The position numbers and the translations under genes were made by a program. A stretch of 64,000 nucleotides of DNA, taken from Rhinopithecimicrobium faecis (GTDB lineage Bacteria; Bacteroidota; Bacteroidia; Sphingobacteriales; Sphingobacteriaceae). Below the pieces are notes generated by a model. The model saw only the letters and a program-made list of their open reading frames with translations, searched no databases and was not told the origin of the DNA. Each line of letters starts with the position of its first letter. The first letter of the stretch is position 1. Shown here in pieces: positions 54,183-62,403 of the stretch. The stretch is taken from contig JAGKSB010000010.1 of the NCBI GenBank assembly GCA_017942165.1, forward strand, positions 1 through 64,000, written 5' to 3'.

Positions 54183-56344
54183 TAGTTTAATACAATAGAT
54201 TGTTTCTTCCACATTTCTTTATAAGCCGAATCCAATGTGAGTAAATGATTATGCGTTCCTTGCTCTATAATTTGACCGTCTTTCATAACAATAATATGCT
54301 CCGCATTCGCAATAGTGCTTAGTCGATGTGCAATAACAAGTAAAGTTTTTCCTGTAGCTCGTAATTTTTCAAAAGCTCGTTGGATTACTAACTCTGTTTC
54401 AGAATCAAGAGCCGAAGTAGCTTCATCTAGGATTAATATATCAGGGTTTCTATATAATGCCCTCGCTATTGCTATTCGCTGTCTTTGACCTCCTGAAAGC
54501 ATTGTCCCATTCTCACCAATATATGTTTCTAATCCTGAGGGTAATTTTTCAATAAAGCTTACCATATCAAGCTCTTTGATAATATCGACGATACGTTGAA
54601 AGTTAGGGGTTTGATCTCCTAGAGCAATGTTTTCGATGATATTACCAGAGAAAAGTTCTATTTGTTGAGGAACAACAGCAATCCTTTCTCGGAGTGAATG
54701 ATTAGATATGTATTTAATATCATAATTTCCAATAGAAATTTTTCCAGATTGTAAAGGGTATAGGCTTTGCAATAATAAGCCTAATGTTGTTTTGCCGCTT
54801 CCGCTTTCTCCGACGATTGCTGTCATTTTTCCTTTTTCGAATCGGCAACTGAAATTGTCGAATACTTTAACCCTAGATCCATAAGAAAAATGAATGTTTT
54901 CAAAAGTTATATCACCAATTTGATCACTGATTATATCTGTTTTTTCTCCATTTTCCTCACGTTCTAAATCCATTATTTCAAACAAACGATCTGCAGCAAT
55001 TAAGGCATTTTGTAATGTTCTGTTCATTCCTATTAATTGACCAATAGGGCCTGTTAGATAGCCTATTAAAGCATAAAATGAAAGTAATTCTCCAGGTGTA
55101 ATTGTTCTATCAATTACATAATATGACCCTACCCAAAGTAAAATAATAGTAAAAAGACGTGAAAGGAATTCACTTGACGTTCCTGAAAACAAACCATTTA
55201 GTATGGATTTATAGATGGTTTTTAATAATTGACTAAATTTTTGATCTGTTCCACTATTAAAATAAGTTTCTATGCCAAATTGTTTAATTGTTTTAACAGA
55301 GTTGATTGATTCTACTAAATGAGACTCAAGATCAGCTCCTTCTTCCATTAATTTGCGTTCTACTTTTTTATTTAGTTTATTAGATAACCAATAAACAAAT
55401 ACATAAAAAGGAATAACTAAAAGCATAATTAATGCTAGCTTCCAGTAGTAAGAAAACATCAAAGCAAAAGAAAAAAAGACGATTAAAACATTTACTACCG
55501 TTTGAATAGCAACATCATTGATAAAAGCCCTAATTTTAACAGCATCATTAACCCTAGAAATGATTTCCCCTACTTTCATCGTGTCGAAAAAACGTTGAGG
55601 GAGACTCAATAGATGCTTGTAATATCCTAATATTAAATATTTATCTATACGTTGGCCAGTTTGTAGTACCATGACGCTTTTTATCGTGCCTATTAGTAAT
55701 TGTACGAGCAAAATGACTATCATAATAACAGATAGTAAATTTAATAAGCGTACGTTACCATCTACGAGCACATAATCTGTTATTTTCTGAATATATATGG
55801 ATGTGGATAAGCCAAGTAAAGTATATACAGCTGCTCCTACTAAAGCTTGTAAAATAATAGATTTGTGTGGTTTTATAAGATTCCAAAATCTTTTGAAAGA
55901 ACTTGTTTTTTCATTACGTTGCGTAAAATATTCATTTGGTTCTAATAAGATTAAAACCCCAGACCAGATTTCTTGAAACTCATCTATAGTATATTTTTGT
56001 GTCTTTCCTGGCCCAGGGTCCATTACGGTGATTTGATCCTTATTAACTTTATATATTACGACGTAGTGATGAAGATGGCCATTTATAATTACGTGAGCTA
56101 TAGCAGGTAAAGGAATGTTTGGTAGGGCATCCATTCCTCCTTTTACACCCTTAGCTGTAAATCCCAATTCTTGTAAACCCTGAATCATACCAAGTACGTT
56201 AGTCCCTCTTGTATCGGTATGGGAATATTGTCTTATTTTAGCTATTGGAAGATCTAAGCCATAATAACTTGAGATGGAAGCAAGGCAAGCAGCTCCACAA
56301 TCACGAATATCATGTTGTTTGATAAGTACTGGTTTTTTTTTCAT
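54182..56344 (-). CDS. Peptidase-containing ABC exporter (C39, PCAT type)
   Basis: 720 residues. The N-terminal C39 domain cleaves double-glycine leaders: nucleophile Cys16 in IRDCGAACLAS, His93 in HLHHYVVIY, Asp109 in VMDPGPG. Six membrane helices follow (about 160-440), then an ATPase domain with Walker A GESGSGKTTLG, signature LSGGQRQRIAIARALYRNPD and Walker B ILILDEATSALD. It should remove the leaders of the four GG precursors in this locus and export the cores. It is flanked by hlyD (9 bases upstream) and tolC (one-base overlap), giving a complete type I-like export set. Confidence 0.94.
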   Translation of the reverse strand: MKKKPVLIKQHDIRDCGAACLASISSYYGLDLPIAKIRQYSHTDTRGTNVLGMIQGLQELGFTAKGVKGGMDALPNIPLPAIAHVIINGHLHHYVVIYKVNKDQITVMDPGPGKTQKYTIDEFQEIWSGVLILLEPNEYFTQRNEKTSSFKRFWNLIKPHKSIILQALVGAAVYTLLGLSTSIYIQKITDYVLVDGNVRLLNLLSVIMIVILLVQLLIGTIKSVMVLQTGQRIDKYLILGYYKHLLSLPQRFFDTMKVGEIISRVNDAVKIRAFINDVAIQTVVNVLIVFFSFALMFSYYWKLALIMLLVIPFYVFVYWLSNKLNKKVERKLMEEGADLESHLVESINSVKTIKQFGIETYFNSGTDQKFSQLLKTIYKSILNGLFSGTSSEFLSRLFTIILLWVGSYYVIDRTITPGELLSFYALIGYLTGPIGQLIGMNRTLQNALIAADRLFEIMDLEREENGEKTDIISDQIGDITFENIHFSYGSRVKVFDNFSCRFEKGKMTAIVGESGSGKTTLGLLLQSLYPLQSGKISIGNYDIKYISNHSLRERIAVVPQQIELFSGNIIENIALGDQTPNFQRIVDIIKELDMVSFIEKLPSGLETYIGENGTMLSGGQRQRIAIARALYRNPDILILDEATSALDSETELVIQRAFEKLRATGKTLLVIAHRLSTIANAEHIIVMKDGQIIEQGTHNHLLTLDSAYKEMWKKQSIVLN

Positions 56345-56353
56345 GGAACTAGG

Positions 56354-57448
56354 CTAAGACTTTTTATTACTTAAATTGGGATTAAATATTTCATCCGCAC
56401 GATCGAACAAGAGTTGCCAAAGTGTACGGTCTACTAAATAAAAGCGAGCAGTAAATGTGTTACCTTTTCCTACAAAAACTTTATCACCATTTGGTAGGCT
56501 TAAGTAATTAGCATTTATATTGCAACGAACTTTAAAATAAGTTCCTGTTTGTTGGTTCGAAATTATGTTATAGTCAATGTCTTGAACTTTTCCTGTCAAG
56601 AAACCCCATTGATTATAATTATAGGTGTCTATTTGAAAACGGACATCCTGGTTATATTTAATATATCCAATTGCATTTGGGGGAATCATGCATTCGGCAA
56701 TTAAATTTTCCTCTGGTGAAATTTCTAATATTTCTTGACCTTGAATAATTTGACTTCCTTGTTGAATGCCAGTAAAATTAATTATAGTACCACTTTGAGG
56801 AGATTTTATGACATAGTTTTCACCATCTATATAAAGAGACTGTTGATCTGATTCAATAGATTTATGTTTTTGTTGTAGGTCTATGAGTTTAGAACTCCAT
56901 TGAGCGACTTGTTGTTTCTCAATGGAGGACATTTGATTCCGTAAATGTTCATAAGAGTATTTACTTTTGTCAAAATCTGCTTGTGATATTACTCCTTGTT
57001 TAACTAATATATCGTTTCTATCTAAATCAAGCTTTGCTAATGTTGCCTGTGATTTGACCTCAGATAAGCGTTGTTGCATAGAAGCAAGCTCCATTTTATA
57101 TAGGACACTAGATATATTTTTATAATTTTTAGATAAGAGGTTTTTTAAGTCTATAATATGCTGATTATATTCAGATTCTATGTTCTGATTGAGCTCTAAT
57201 TTGTTTTGTAAATCTTTAGCTAGTATCACCAAAAGAGTATCCCCTTTCTTTACCTTCTGGTTATTGTGATTGATTTTACTTTCTATCACACGACCACTTA
57301 CCAGTGATATAAGTTTACTGTTTTCATTTTGTGGCCTAATAATACCTGGAGCAGATACAGAGATAGGTATTTTAATCAGAGGCAAGGAAATTACAATAAT
57401 TATAATTAGGGTTATTAATATTAAATATATAATGTTTGTTTTTTTCAT
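56354..57448 (-). CDS. HlyD-family membrane-fusion protein
   Basis: 364 residues. One N-terminal membrane helix (IIYLILITLIIIIVISLPLI) is followed by the first lipoyl-like half (PISVSAPGIIRPQNENSKLI, SGRVIESKINHNNQKVKKGD). A coiled-coil hairpin spans about 75-205, then the second half (YVIKSPQSGTIINF, IQQGSQIIQGQEILEISPEE) and a beta-barrel. It bridges the C39 exporter and TolC across the periplasm. It is the first gene of the minus-strand export operon. The upstream region (57449-57689) is AT-rich and no promoter box could be assigned with confidence. Confidence 0.9.
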   Translation of the reverse strand: MKKTNIIYLILITLIIIIVISLPLIKIPISVSAPGIIRPQNENSKLISLVSGRVIESKINHNNQKVKKGDTLLVILAKDLQNKLELNQNIESEYNQHIIDLKNLLSKNYKNISSVLYKMELASMQQRLSEVKSQATLAKLDLDRNDILVKQGVISQADFDKSKYSYEHLRNQMSSIEKQQVAQWSSKLIDLQQKHKSIESDQQSLYIDGENYVIKSPQSGTIINFTGIQQGSQIIQGQEILEISPEENLIAECMIPPNAIGYIKYNQDVRFQIDTYNYNQWGFLTGKVQDIDYNIISNQQTGTYFKVRCNINANYLSLPNGDKVFVGKGNTFTARFYLVDRTLWQLLFDRADEIFNPNLSNKKS

Positions 57449-57689
57449 TAAATAAAGTGTTATGCACTATTTTACGAAAAATTATTTCATTATAGTATAT
57501 TCTCTTGTGTTGAAAAAGAAAAATGTAGAGGAATGTCTAATGCTGTTCTGTGCATTTGAGGTTTATTATGAAGTATACTCTAAATACAACATAATAAACT
57601 AATATGAGTAATAATTATCTAATGACTAATCTACGTTATTTATAACTACTCTATTTTTATAGCGATTTTCATATATTCAATCGTAGGAC

Positions 57690-57970
57690 TTAGTTAGGAA
57701 GGCTAATTACCTTGCAGGCTCTGCTAATGCTTGTCTGATGCTGAGCAATCACATAAGCAGCCATATCCTTTTGCTGACAGGGCTTTAGAACTTTTTTGAC
57801 AAGACGTCTTTGAGATCTTATTATCTAGCACTGAGGCTGCCTTGCCTGCTTCATATTATTTAATCGCAGAAACGATCTGTGATACACTGATTTTTGACTT
57901 TTTCATCTTACTATTTTAAAGTTACGATTTTTCGCCTTTTATATAGTCCAATTTCTTGGGAGGGTTACGA
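57690..57970 (-). mobile_element. Decayed IS3-family element (orfA relic and one end)
   Basis: On the minus strand from the ATG at 57906 the frame reads MKKSKISVSQIVSAIK, then a TAA where the family has Glu, then YEAGKAASVLDNKIS. This is the start of IS3-family OrfA. Further on, in another frame, AAYVIAQHQTSISRACKVIS resembles the RRACRV start region of OrfB. The stretch between is deleted. A likely terminal repeat, GTAACCCTCCCAAGAAATTG on the minus strand, lies at 57950-57969. The element is dead and sits between the two halves of the bacteriocin locus. The rest of the 57449-58063 gap shows nothing coding. Confidence 0.65.
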
Positions 57971-58063
57971 AATAATCAAATAGATGAGTATTTTCTTTAA
58001 TAAATATATAAATGCTTTTTAAAGACATTGATCGCAATTATTTTAGCGTTATAATTAAATATT

Positions 58064-58111
58064 GCAGGTTACCGAAAATGCTATTAAAGAGAGTAGGAAA
58101 TAATTTTATAA
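58064..58111 (+). promoter_or_regulatory. Leader box shared by the two precursor operons (plus copy)
   Basis: It begins GCAGGTTACC and ends AGAGTAGGAAATAATTTTAT plus AA, ten bases before precursor C. It matches the box before precursor B (52432-52478) on the opposite strand, with the last 20-odd bases identical. Confidence 0.65.
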
Positions 58112-58121
58112 CTTAAAAAAA

Positions 58122-58292
58122 ATGAATAATTTAGATTTAAAGAAAATTTGCGTTCAAGAATTGGATACTGAATCAATGGCGATGATTGAGGGGGGAAATG
58201 CATGGAGATGGTTAGCTTTACCTGAGTTTTACGATGCAGTTACGGACGCATGGGAAGGGCTAAAAGCTGGATTTAAAGATGGAAATTCTTAA
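58122..58292 (+). CDS. Double-glycine-leader bacteriocin precursor C
   Basis: 56 codons. The leader MNNLDLKKICVQELDTESMA continues MIEGG, cleavage after residue 25. The predicted mature peptide has 31 residues, starts NAWRWLALPEFYDAVTDAWE and ends GLKAGFKDGNS, aromatic-rich, amphipathic, with a G-x-x-x-G motif. The leader shares M-N/E-N-L-D-L with precursor B. A second precursor and a CPBP protease gene follow on the same strand, the arrangement of a two-peptide bacteriocin with immunity gene. No exporter is encoded on this strand; the minus-strand exporter would serve both pairs. Confidence 0.78.
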   Translation: MNNLDLKKICVQELDTESMAMIEGGNAWRWLALPEFYDAVTDAWEGLKAGFKDGNS

Positions 58293-58328
58293 TAGTTAGC
58301 TATTTATTAATATTTAAAATTAAAAAAA

Positions 58329-58508
58329 ATGAATAATATAGATAACAATCAATTTATTTTATTGAGTGAAAATGAACTGATAAATATAGATGCAGGTGGA
58401 TTTTGGGGAGATGTAGGATATGTAGTTGGTTATATCGCCGGAAAATTTGCTAAAGCTCAAGAACTTGAACTTGACGGTATTGGTGGCCCTACAGCTAGAC
58501 ATACATAG
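58329..58508 (+). CDS. Double-glycine-leader bacteriocin precursor D
   Basis: 59 codons. The leader MNNIDNNQFILLSENELINI continues DAGG, cleavage after residue 24. The predicted mature peptide of 35 residues begins FWGDVGYVVGYIAGKFAKAQ and contains a G-x-x-x-G-x-x-x-G zipper (G-YVV-G-YIA-G), then an acidic stretch and a polar GGPTARHT tail. Glycine zippers mediate helix pairing in class IIb bacteriocins, so C and D may act as a pair. It lies 36 bases after precursor C and 75 before the CPBP gene. Confidence 0.78.
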   Translation: MNNIDNNQFILLSENELINIDAGGFWGDVGYVVGYIAGKFAKAQELELDGIGGPTARHT

Positions 58509-58583
58509 TATTCCTTGTGTAGCTATTATTTTTCGTAGTAGCTACACATTTTATCGTTTTAACATCAAATAAATATAGTATTT

Positions 58584-59063
58584 ATGTTTTTTTTAAAACT
58601 TAAAAATACATTTGATAAATTAGATTTAACCGCTCTTTTTTTTGTTTTTTTAGCTATAAAATTTTTTTTATCGTGGTTATTCGGTCAAATAATTTATTCG
58701 GTATTCCCAAATAAATTAAGCCATCCATTATCAGAAGCCCCAGCTTATGAATTTTTCACTGCAATTGTTTTGTTTGCCCCAATTTTTGAAACCTTTATTT
58801 TTCAATTTTTATTTTTTTATTTAGGAGAGAAACTGAAACTAAAGAGCTCTTTCATTGTAATTATTTCTGCAGTACTATTTGCTATTTCGCACCATACATC
58901 TTTAGCATATATAGTGTTAACCTTATTTTCTGGACTATTTTATAATATTATATACCTCAAAATCAAAAACAAGTATAAAGCAGGAATAGCTTTCTTATTT
59001 ATAGTAGGCATCCATGCTCTTTATAATTTTGTAGTTTGGTTAAATCTGGTATTTCTTAAATAG
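58584..59063 (+). CDS. CPBP-family intramembrane protease, candidate bacteriocin immunity protein
   Basis: 159 residues with four to five membrane helices. The CPBP/Abi motifs are present in modified form: motif 1 APIFETFIFQF near 65-75 (E-T-x-x-F-Q instead of EExxxR), motif 2 FAISHH near 99-104 (FxxxH), and motif 3 HALYN at 144-148 (HxxxN). CPBP proteins are known to confer self-immunity in plantaricin-type loci. The gene follows precursors C and D on the same strand, which fits that role. A Gln in place of Arg in motif 1 is a form often seen in Bacteroidota members. Confidence 0.8.
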   Translation: MFFLKLKNTFDKLDLTALFFVFLAIKFFLSWLFGQIIYSVFPNKLSHPLSEAPAYEFFTAIVLFAPIFETFIFQFLFFYLGEKLKLKSSFIVIISAVLFAISHHTSLAYIVLTLFSGLFYNIIYLKIKNKYKAGIAFLFIVGIHALYNFVVWLNLVFLK

Positions 59064-59339
59064 CGTTGTCGCCTTCCTTAATTCATATTCCTTCAGATTA
59101 TTGCCAATCTACAATTTTAACTGGTCTTAAAAATCAGGAAGTCTACCCCTTTAACAATAAAATGATAAAAACGACTTAAAACTAGCGTACTCCTGTAAAG
59201 AAATTCTAAATTAAAGCCGCACCTCGTTACGATACAAACACCTATCAATAAGTAAGTTAACTTAAATATCATATTATTTTAGGGGAATTGACAAATGAAT
59301 ACTACATTTACACTACTTAACCTATAGACTTAATATTAT

Positions 59340-62225
59340 ATGAAAGAAACTTTACGCTATTTAAAATTTATTGTCGTTTTTCTCCTCCTAACGCCTCCCC
59401 GAGTGGCTTTCAGCCAAGGGAGTAATCTCGTGCAGCTCAGCGGTGTTATTATCGATCAGGAACGTCAAGTGCCTATCTCTGGCGTTACTGTCCTTGTGCA
59501 GGGAACTGTTGTAGGTACCTCCACGGACGGGCAAGGGAAATTCAAACTTCAAACACGCGCAAAGTATCCCTTCACACTTCAGGTAAAAGCGCTGGGCTAT
59601 GAAGCGAAAAACTTTGAGATATCAGGGCCTGAATCCTCCTTACACTTCGAGCTCACGACGCAAACAATCTTAGGTCAAGAGGTCGTAATTACAGCCTCAC
59701 GCACGGAGGAATCGCGCCTAAAGTCTCCGGTAGCTATTGAAAAGCTCGATATACGTGCCATCCGTGAGTCCCCAGCTCCCTCCTTTTACGATGCCCTAGA
59801 AAATGTGAAAGGCGTGCAGATGACGACCTCCAGCATAACCTTTAAAATCCCCAATACGCGTGGCTTTAATATCCCCAATAATTTTCGTTTTGTCCAACTC
59901 TCCGACGGTGTCGATATGCAGGCGGCCACCCTAGGCGTTCCACTAGGAAATGCCATCGGTCCCACGGAATTGGATATTGAAAGTATAGAAATTACCCCTG
60001 GAGCCTCCTCTGCTCTATATGGTATGAATGCCATCAATGGAATGGCCAACTTACTTACTAAAAGCCCATTTTTATATCCTGGTCTTTCGGTATACACCAA
60101 GACAGCCTTGAATCATACGGGAGGTACAGGGCGCCCTTTGAGTAACCTGACGGAAAATGCAGTACGCTATGCGCAGTCATTTAATAATAAGTTTGCCTTC
60201 AAGGTGAATGTAAGCTACCTCAAAGGCGTTGATTGGTTAGCAAACTCCTACCAAGATCAGAATCCCAACAATTTAAATACTGCAAATCCCAGGTTTCCAG
60301 CTTTGAGTGAGGGAAGAAATCCAGCCTATGATGGCTGGAATATCTATGGTGATGAAAATAATAATGCCGTCACTATATCAGGCGTTAATTACCTTAATAA
60401 TAGCAATGAAACTTTTATTATCCGCCGTACAGGCTACCGCGAGCAAGACCTCTCCAACCCTACAGTGCAGAATATAAAATTTGATGCAGCCCTACATTAC
60501 CGTATCACAGATCAGGCAGAGATTTCCTATGCCTACCGCTACGGGAAAATGGATGGCGTCTTCCAACGTGGTAATAAAATTCAACTGAATGATGTTTATG
60601 TACAAAATCATAAACTGGAATTAAAAGGTGCAGACTACGCCATTCGCGGATATATCTCCTCAGAAAACACGGGAAACTCCTATAATATTAAGCCGCTGGC
60701 GGATAATCTAGACCTCTCTCACTTATCCAACGCGGATTGGGGAGCACGCTTTAAAAGCAACCTACAGGGACAGTTAAATCAGTCCGCAACCCTAGTAGAC
60801 GCCATGAACTATGCGCGTGCAGCAGCAGATGCGGGACGTCTGGAGCCAGGAACAGCAGCCTTTGAATCGCTGAAAAACACCATTATCTCCATTAACAACT
60901 GGGATCACCTCAATGCAGGCGTAGCCACAGGAACTGCCACCGGAGGCGCCCAACTAAAGCAAAGCTCACGTACGTACAATGCCAATGGTCAGTGGGATTT
61001 ATCAAGGAAAATAGATTTTGTAAAAATCCTCGTAGGAGCAGATATGACCATCTATGAAGTTATTCCCGATGGAAATAATTTTGTAGACTTCAGCAGGCCC
61101 GTTGCGGAGCGAAATACAGCGCTTGCAGACGGTAGTTTTGGGGACAATGTCTATTACAAAAAATTTGGTGGCTTTACGCAGCTTACAAAAACATTCTTAG
61201 AAGAACGATTAAAGATATATGCTTCCCTAAGACTAGACTATAACCCGGAGTTCTCGGCAAAACTAAACCCGCGATTAGCAGCCGTATACACGCTAGCCAA
61301 CAGGCACACAGTAAGGGCGTCCTACCAGAATGGGTATCGCTTTCCCGCTTTATTTGAGGCACTATCTTTTGTAAACAACGGGAATGTACGCCGTGTTGGA
61401 GGACTCTCCTATATCAATGAAGGCTTGGGCTATTTAGACAATTCCTACACACTCGCTTCCGTGAATGCGTTCAATGCTGCGGTAAACACTGCTGTAGCTG
61501 CAGGAGCTACTGCCGCAGTAGCAGCCTTGGATAACCGCGCTTTACTTGCGGTGACCTCCCTACAGGAAACAGAGCCCGAACAAATTAAATCCTTTGAAAT
61601 AGGCTACAAATCAACCTTATTGAATCATAAATTAGCCATTGATTGGGATATTTATGCCAATATCTACAGTGGATTTTTAGGGCAAGTAGAAGTCGCTGTA
61701 CCCAATTCAGGTACCGTAGGATCCGACCTTGCTGTAACAGATATGCTTGCCGCGAACCGCCGACTTCAGACACGCTACCGCGTTTATACCAATGCCCAGA
61801 ATAATTATACGAATTATGGCTCCTCTTTAGGAGTTACATACAATATTTATAAAAGGTACACCGTTAATACGAATATAAACTATGCTGCAATCACTAAGAA
61901 TAAAGAAGCTGACATCTTTGTGACGGGCTTTAACACCCCAAGATGGTCCTCAAATTTATCCATAGGAAATCCCGAAATATTGCCGCGAATAGGATTTAAT
62001 GTCGTTTGGAAATGGCAAGAATCCTTTAACTGGGAATCCCCGCTAGTAAACGCGAAAGTGCCAGCTTTCCATAATTTCGATGCACAGGTAAACTATAAAT
62101 TGGCGAAAGCTACGATTAAATTGGGGGCAAGCAATATCTTCAATAAACACTATATACAGTATGCAGGTGGTCCAACGCTTGGAGCCCTTTACTATACATC
62201 CATTCTATTTGATAATATCTTATAG
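59340..62225 (+). CDS. TonB-dependent receptor with carboxypeptidase-regulatory-like domain
   Basis: 961 residues. After a signal peptide (FIVVFLLLTPPRVAFSQ), residues about 34-118 form a carboxypeptidase-regulatory-like domain (SGVIIDQERQVPISGVTVLV). The TonB box region 'LGQEVVITASRTEESRLKSP' and the plug follow, with IESIEITPGASSALYGMNA and GMANLLTKSP. The barrel is long and ends NIFNKHYIQYAGGPTLGALY then YTSILFDNIL, without the usual terminal Phe. The ligand is not evident. It stands alone downstream of the bacteriocin region, and its base composition looks like the core genome, so it is probably not part of that locus. Confidence 0.88.
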   Translation: MKETLRYLKFIVVFLLLTPPRVAFSQGSNLVQLSGVIIDQERQVPISGVTVLVQGTVVGTSTDGQGKFKLQTRAKYPFTLQVKALGYEAKNFEISGPESSLHFELTTQTILGQEVVITASRTEESRLKSPVAIEKLDIRAIRESPAPSFYDALENVKGVQMTTSSITFKIPNTRGFNIPNNFRFVQLSDGVDMQAATLGVPLGNAIGPTELDIESIEITPGASSALYGMNAINGMANLLTKSPFLYPGLSVYTKTALNHTGGTGRPLSNLTENAVRYAQSFNNKFAFKVNVSYLKGVDWLANSYQDQNPNNLNTANPRFPALSEGRNPAYDGWNIYGDENNNAVTISGVNYLNNSNETFIIRRTGYREQDLSNPTVQNIKFDAALHYRITDQAEISYAYRYGKMDGVFQRGNKIQLNDVYVQNHKLELKGADYAIRGYISSENTGNSYNIKPLADNLDLSHLSNADWGARFKSNLQGQLNQSATLVDAMNYARAAADAGRLEPGTAAFESLKNTIISINNWDHLNAGVATGTATGGAQLKQSSRTYNANGQWDLSRKIDFVKILVGADMTIYEVIPDGNNFVDFSRPVAERNTALADGSFGDNVYYKKFGGFTQLTKTFLEERLKIYASLRLDYNPEFSAKLNPRLAAVYTLANRHTVRASYQNGYRFPALFEALSFVNNGNVRRVGGLSYINEGLGYLDNSYTLASVNAFNAAVNTAVAAGATAAVAALDNRALLAVTSLQETEPEQIKSFEIGYKSTLLNHKLAIDWDIYANIYSGFLGQVEVAVPNSGTVGSDLAVTDMLAANRRLQTRYRVYTNAQNNYTNYGSSLGVTYNIYKRYTVNTNINYAAITKNKEADIFVTGFNTPRWSSNLSIGNPEILPRIGFNVVWKWQESFNWESPLVNAKVPAFHNFDAQVNYKLAKATIKLGASNIFNKHYIQYAGGPTLGALYYTSILFDNIL

Positions 62226-62234
62226 GTTTTCTAG

Positions 62235-62266
62235 AAGGAGCGCTTGGAGGAGCGCTCCTTTGTTTT
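62235..62266 (+). terminator. Terminator of the TonB receptor gene
   Basis: AAGGAGCGCT pairs with AGCGCTCCTT around a six-base loop, followed by TGTTTTT. Confidence 0.85.
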
Positions 62267-62299
62267 TATCGTTATTGCTTTCTGCTTTGAAAAGTAACA

Positions 62300-62350
62300 C
62301 CATTATTGACGTATTATCATTATTGACGTAATACCATTATTGACGTATTA
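62300..62350. repeat. Three tandem 17-bp repeats
   Basis: CATTATTGACGTATTAT occurs at 62300 and 62334, with the middle copy at 62317 ending AATAC. The block lies in the gap between converging genes and is non-coding. Similar bases continue briefly to about 62360. Confidence 0.9.
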
Positions 62351-62403
62351 TCATTAGTAAATTAACGCCAATAATAACCGTAACGATCATTCATTAACAA
62401 CCA

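Noticed and set aside
59064-59339. Additional precursor peptide in the gap before the large TonB receptor
   Set aside because: No frame with a GG leader was found on either strand; the only short frame (near 59295) has ten codons.
62300-62360. CRISPR-like repeats near holA
   Set aside because: The 17-bp units are directly adjacent with no unique spacers, and there are no cas genes.
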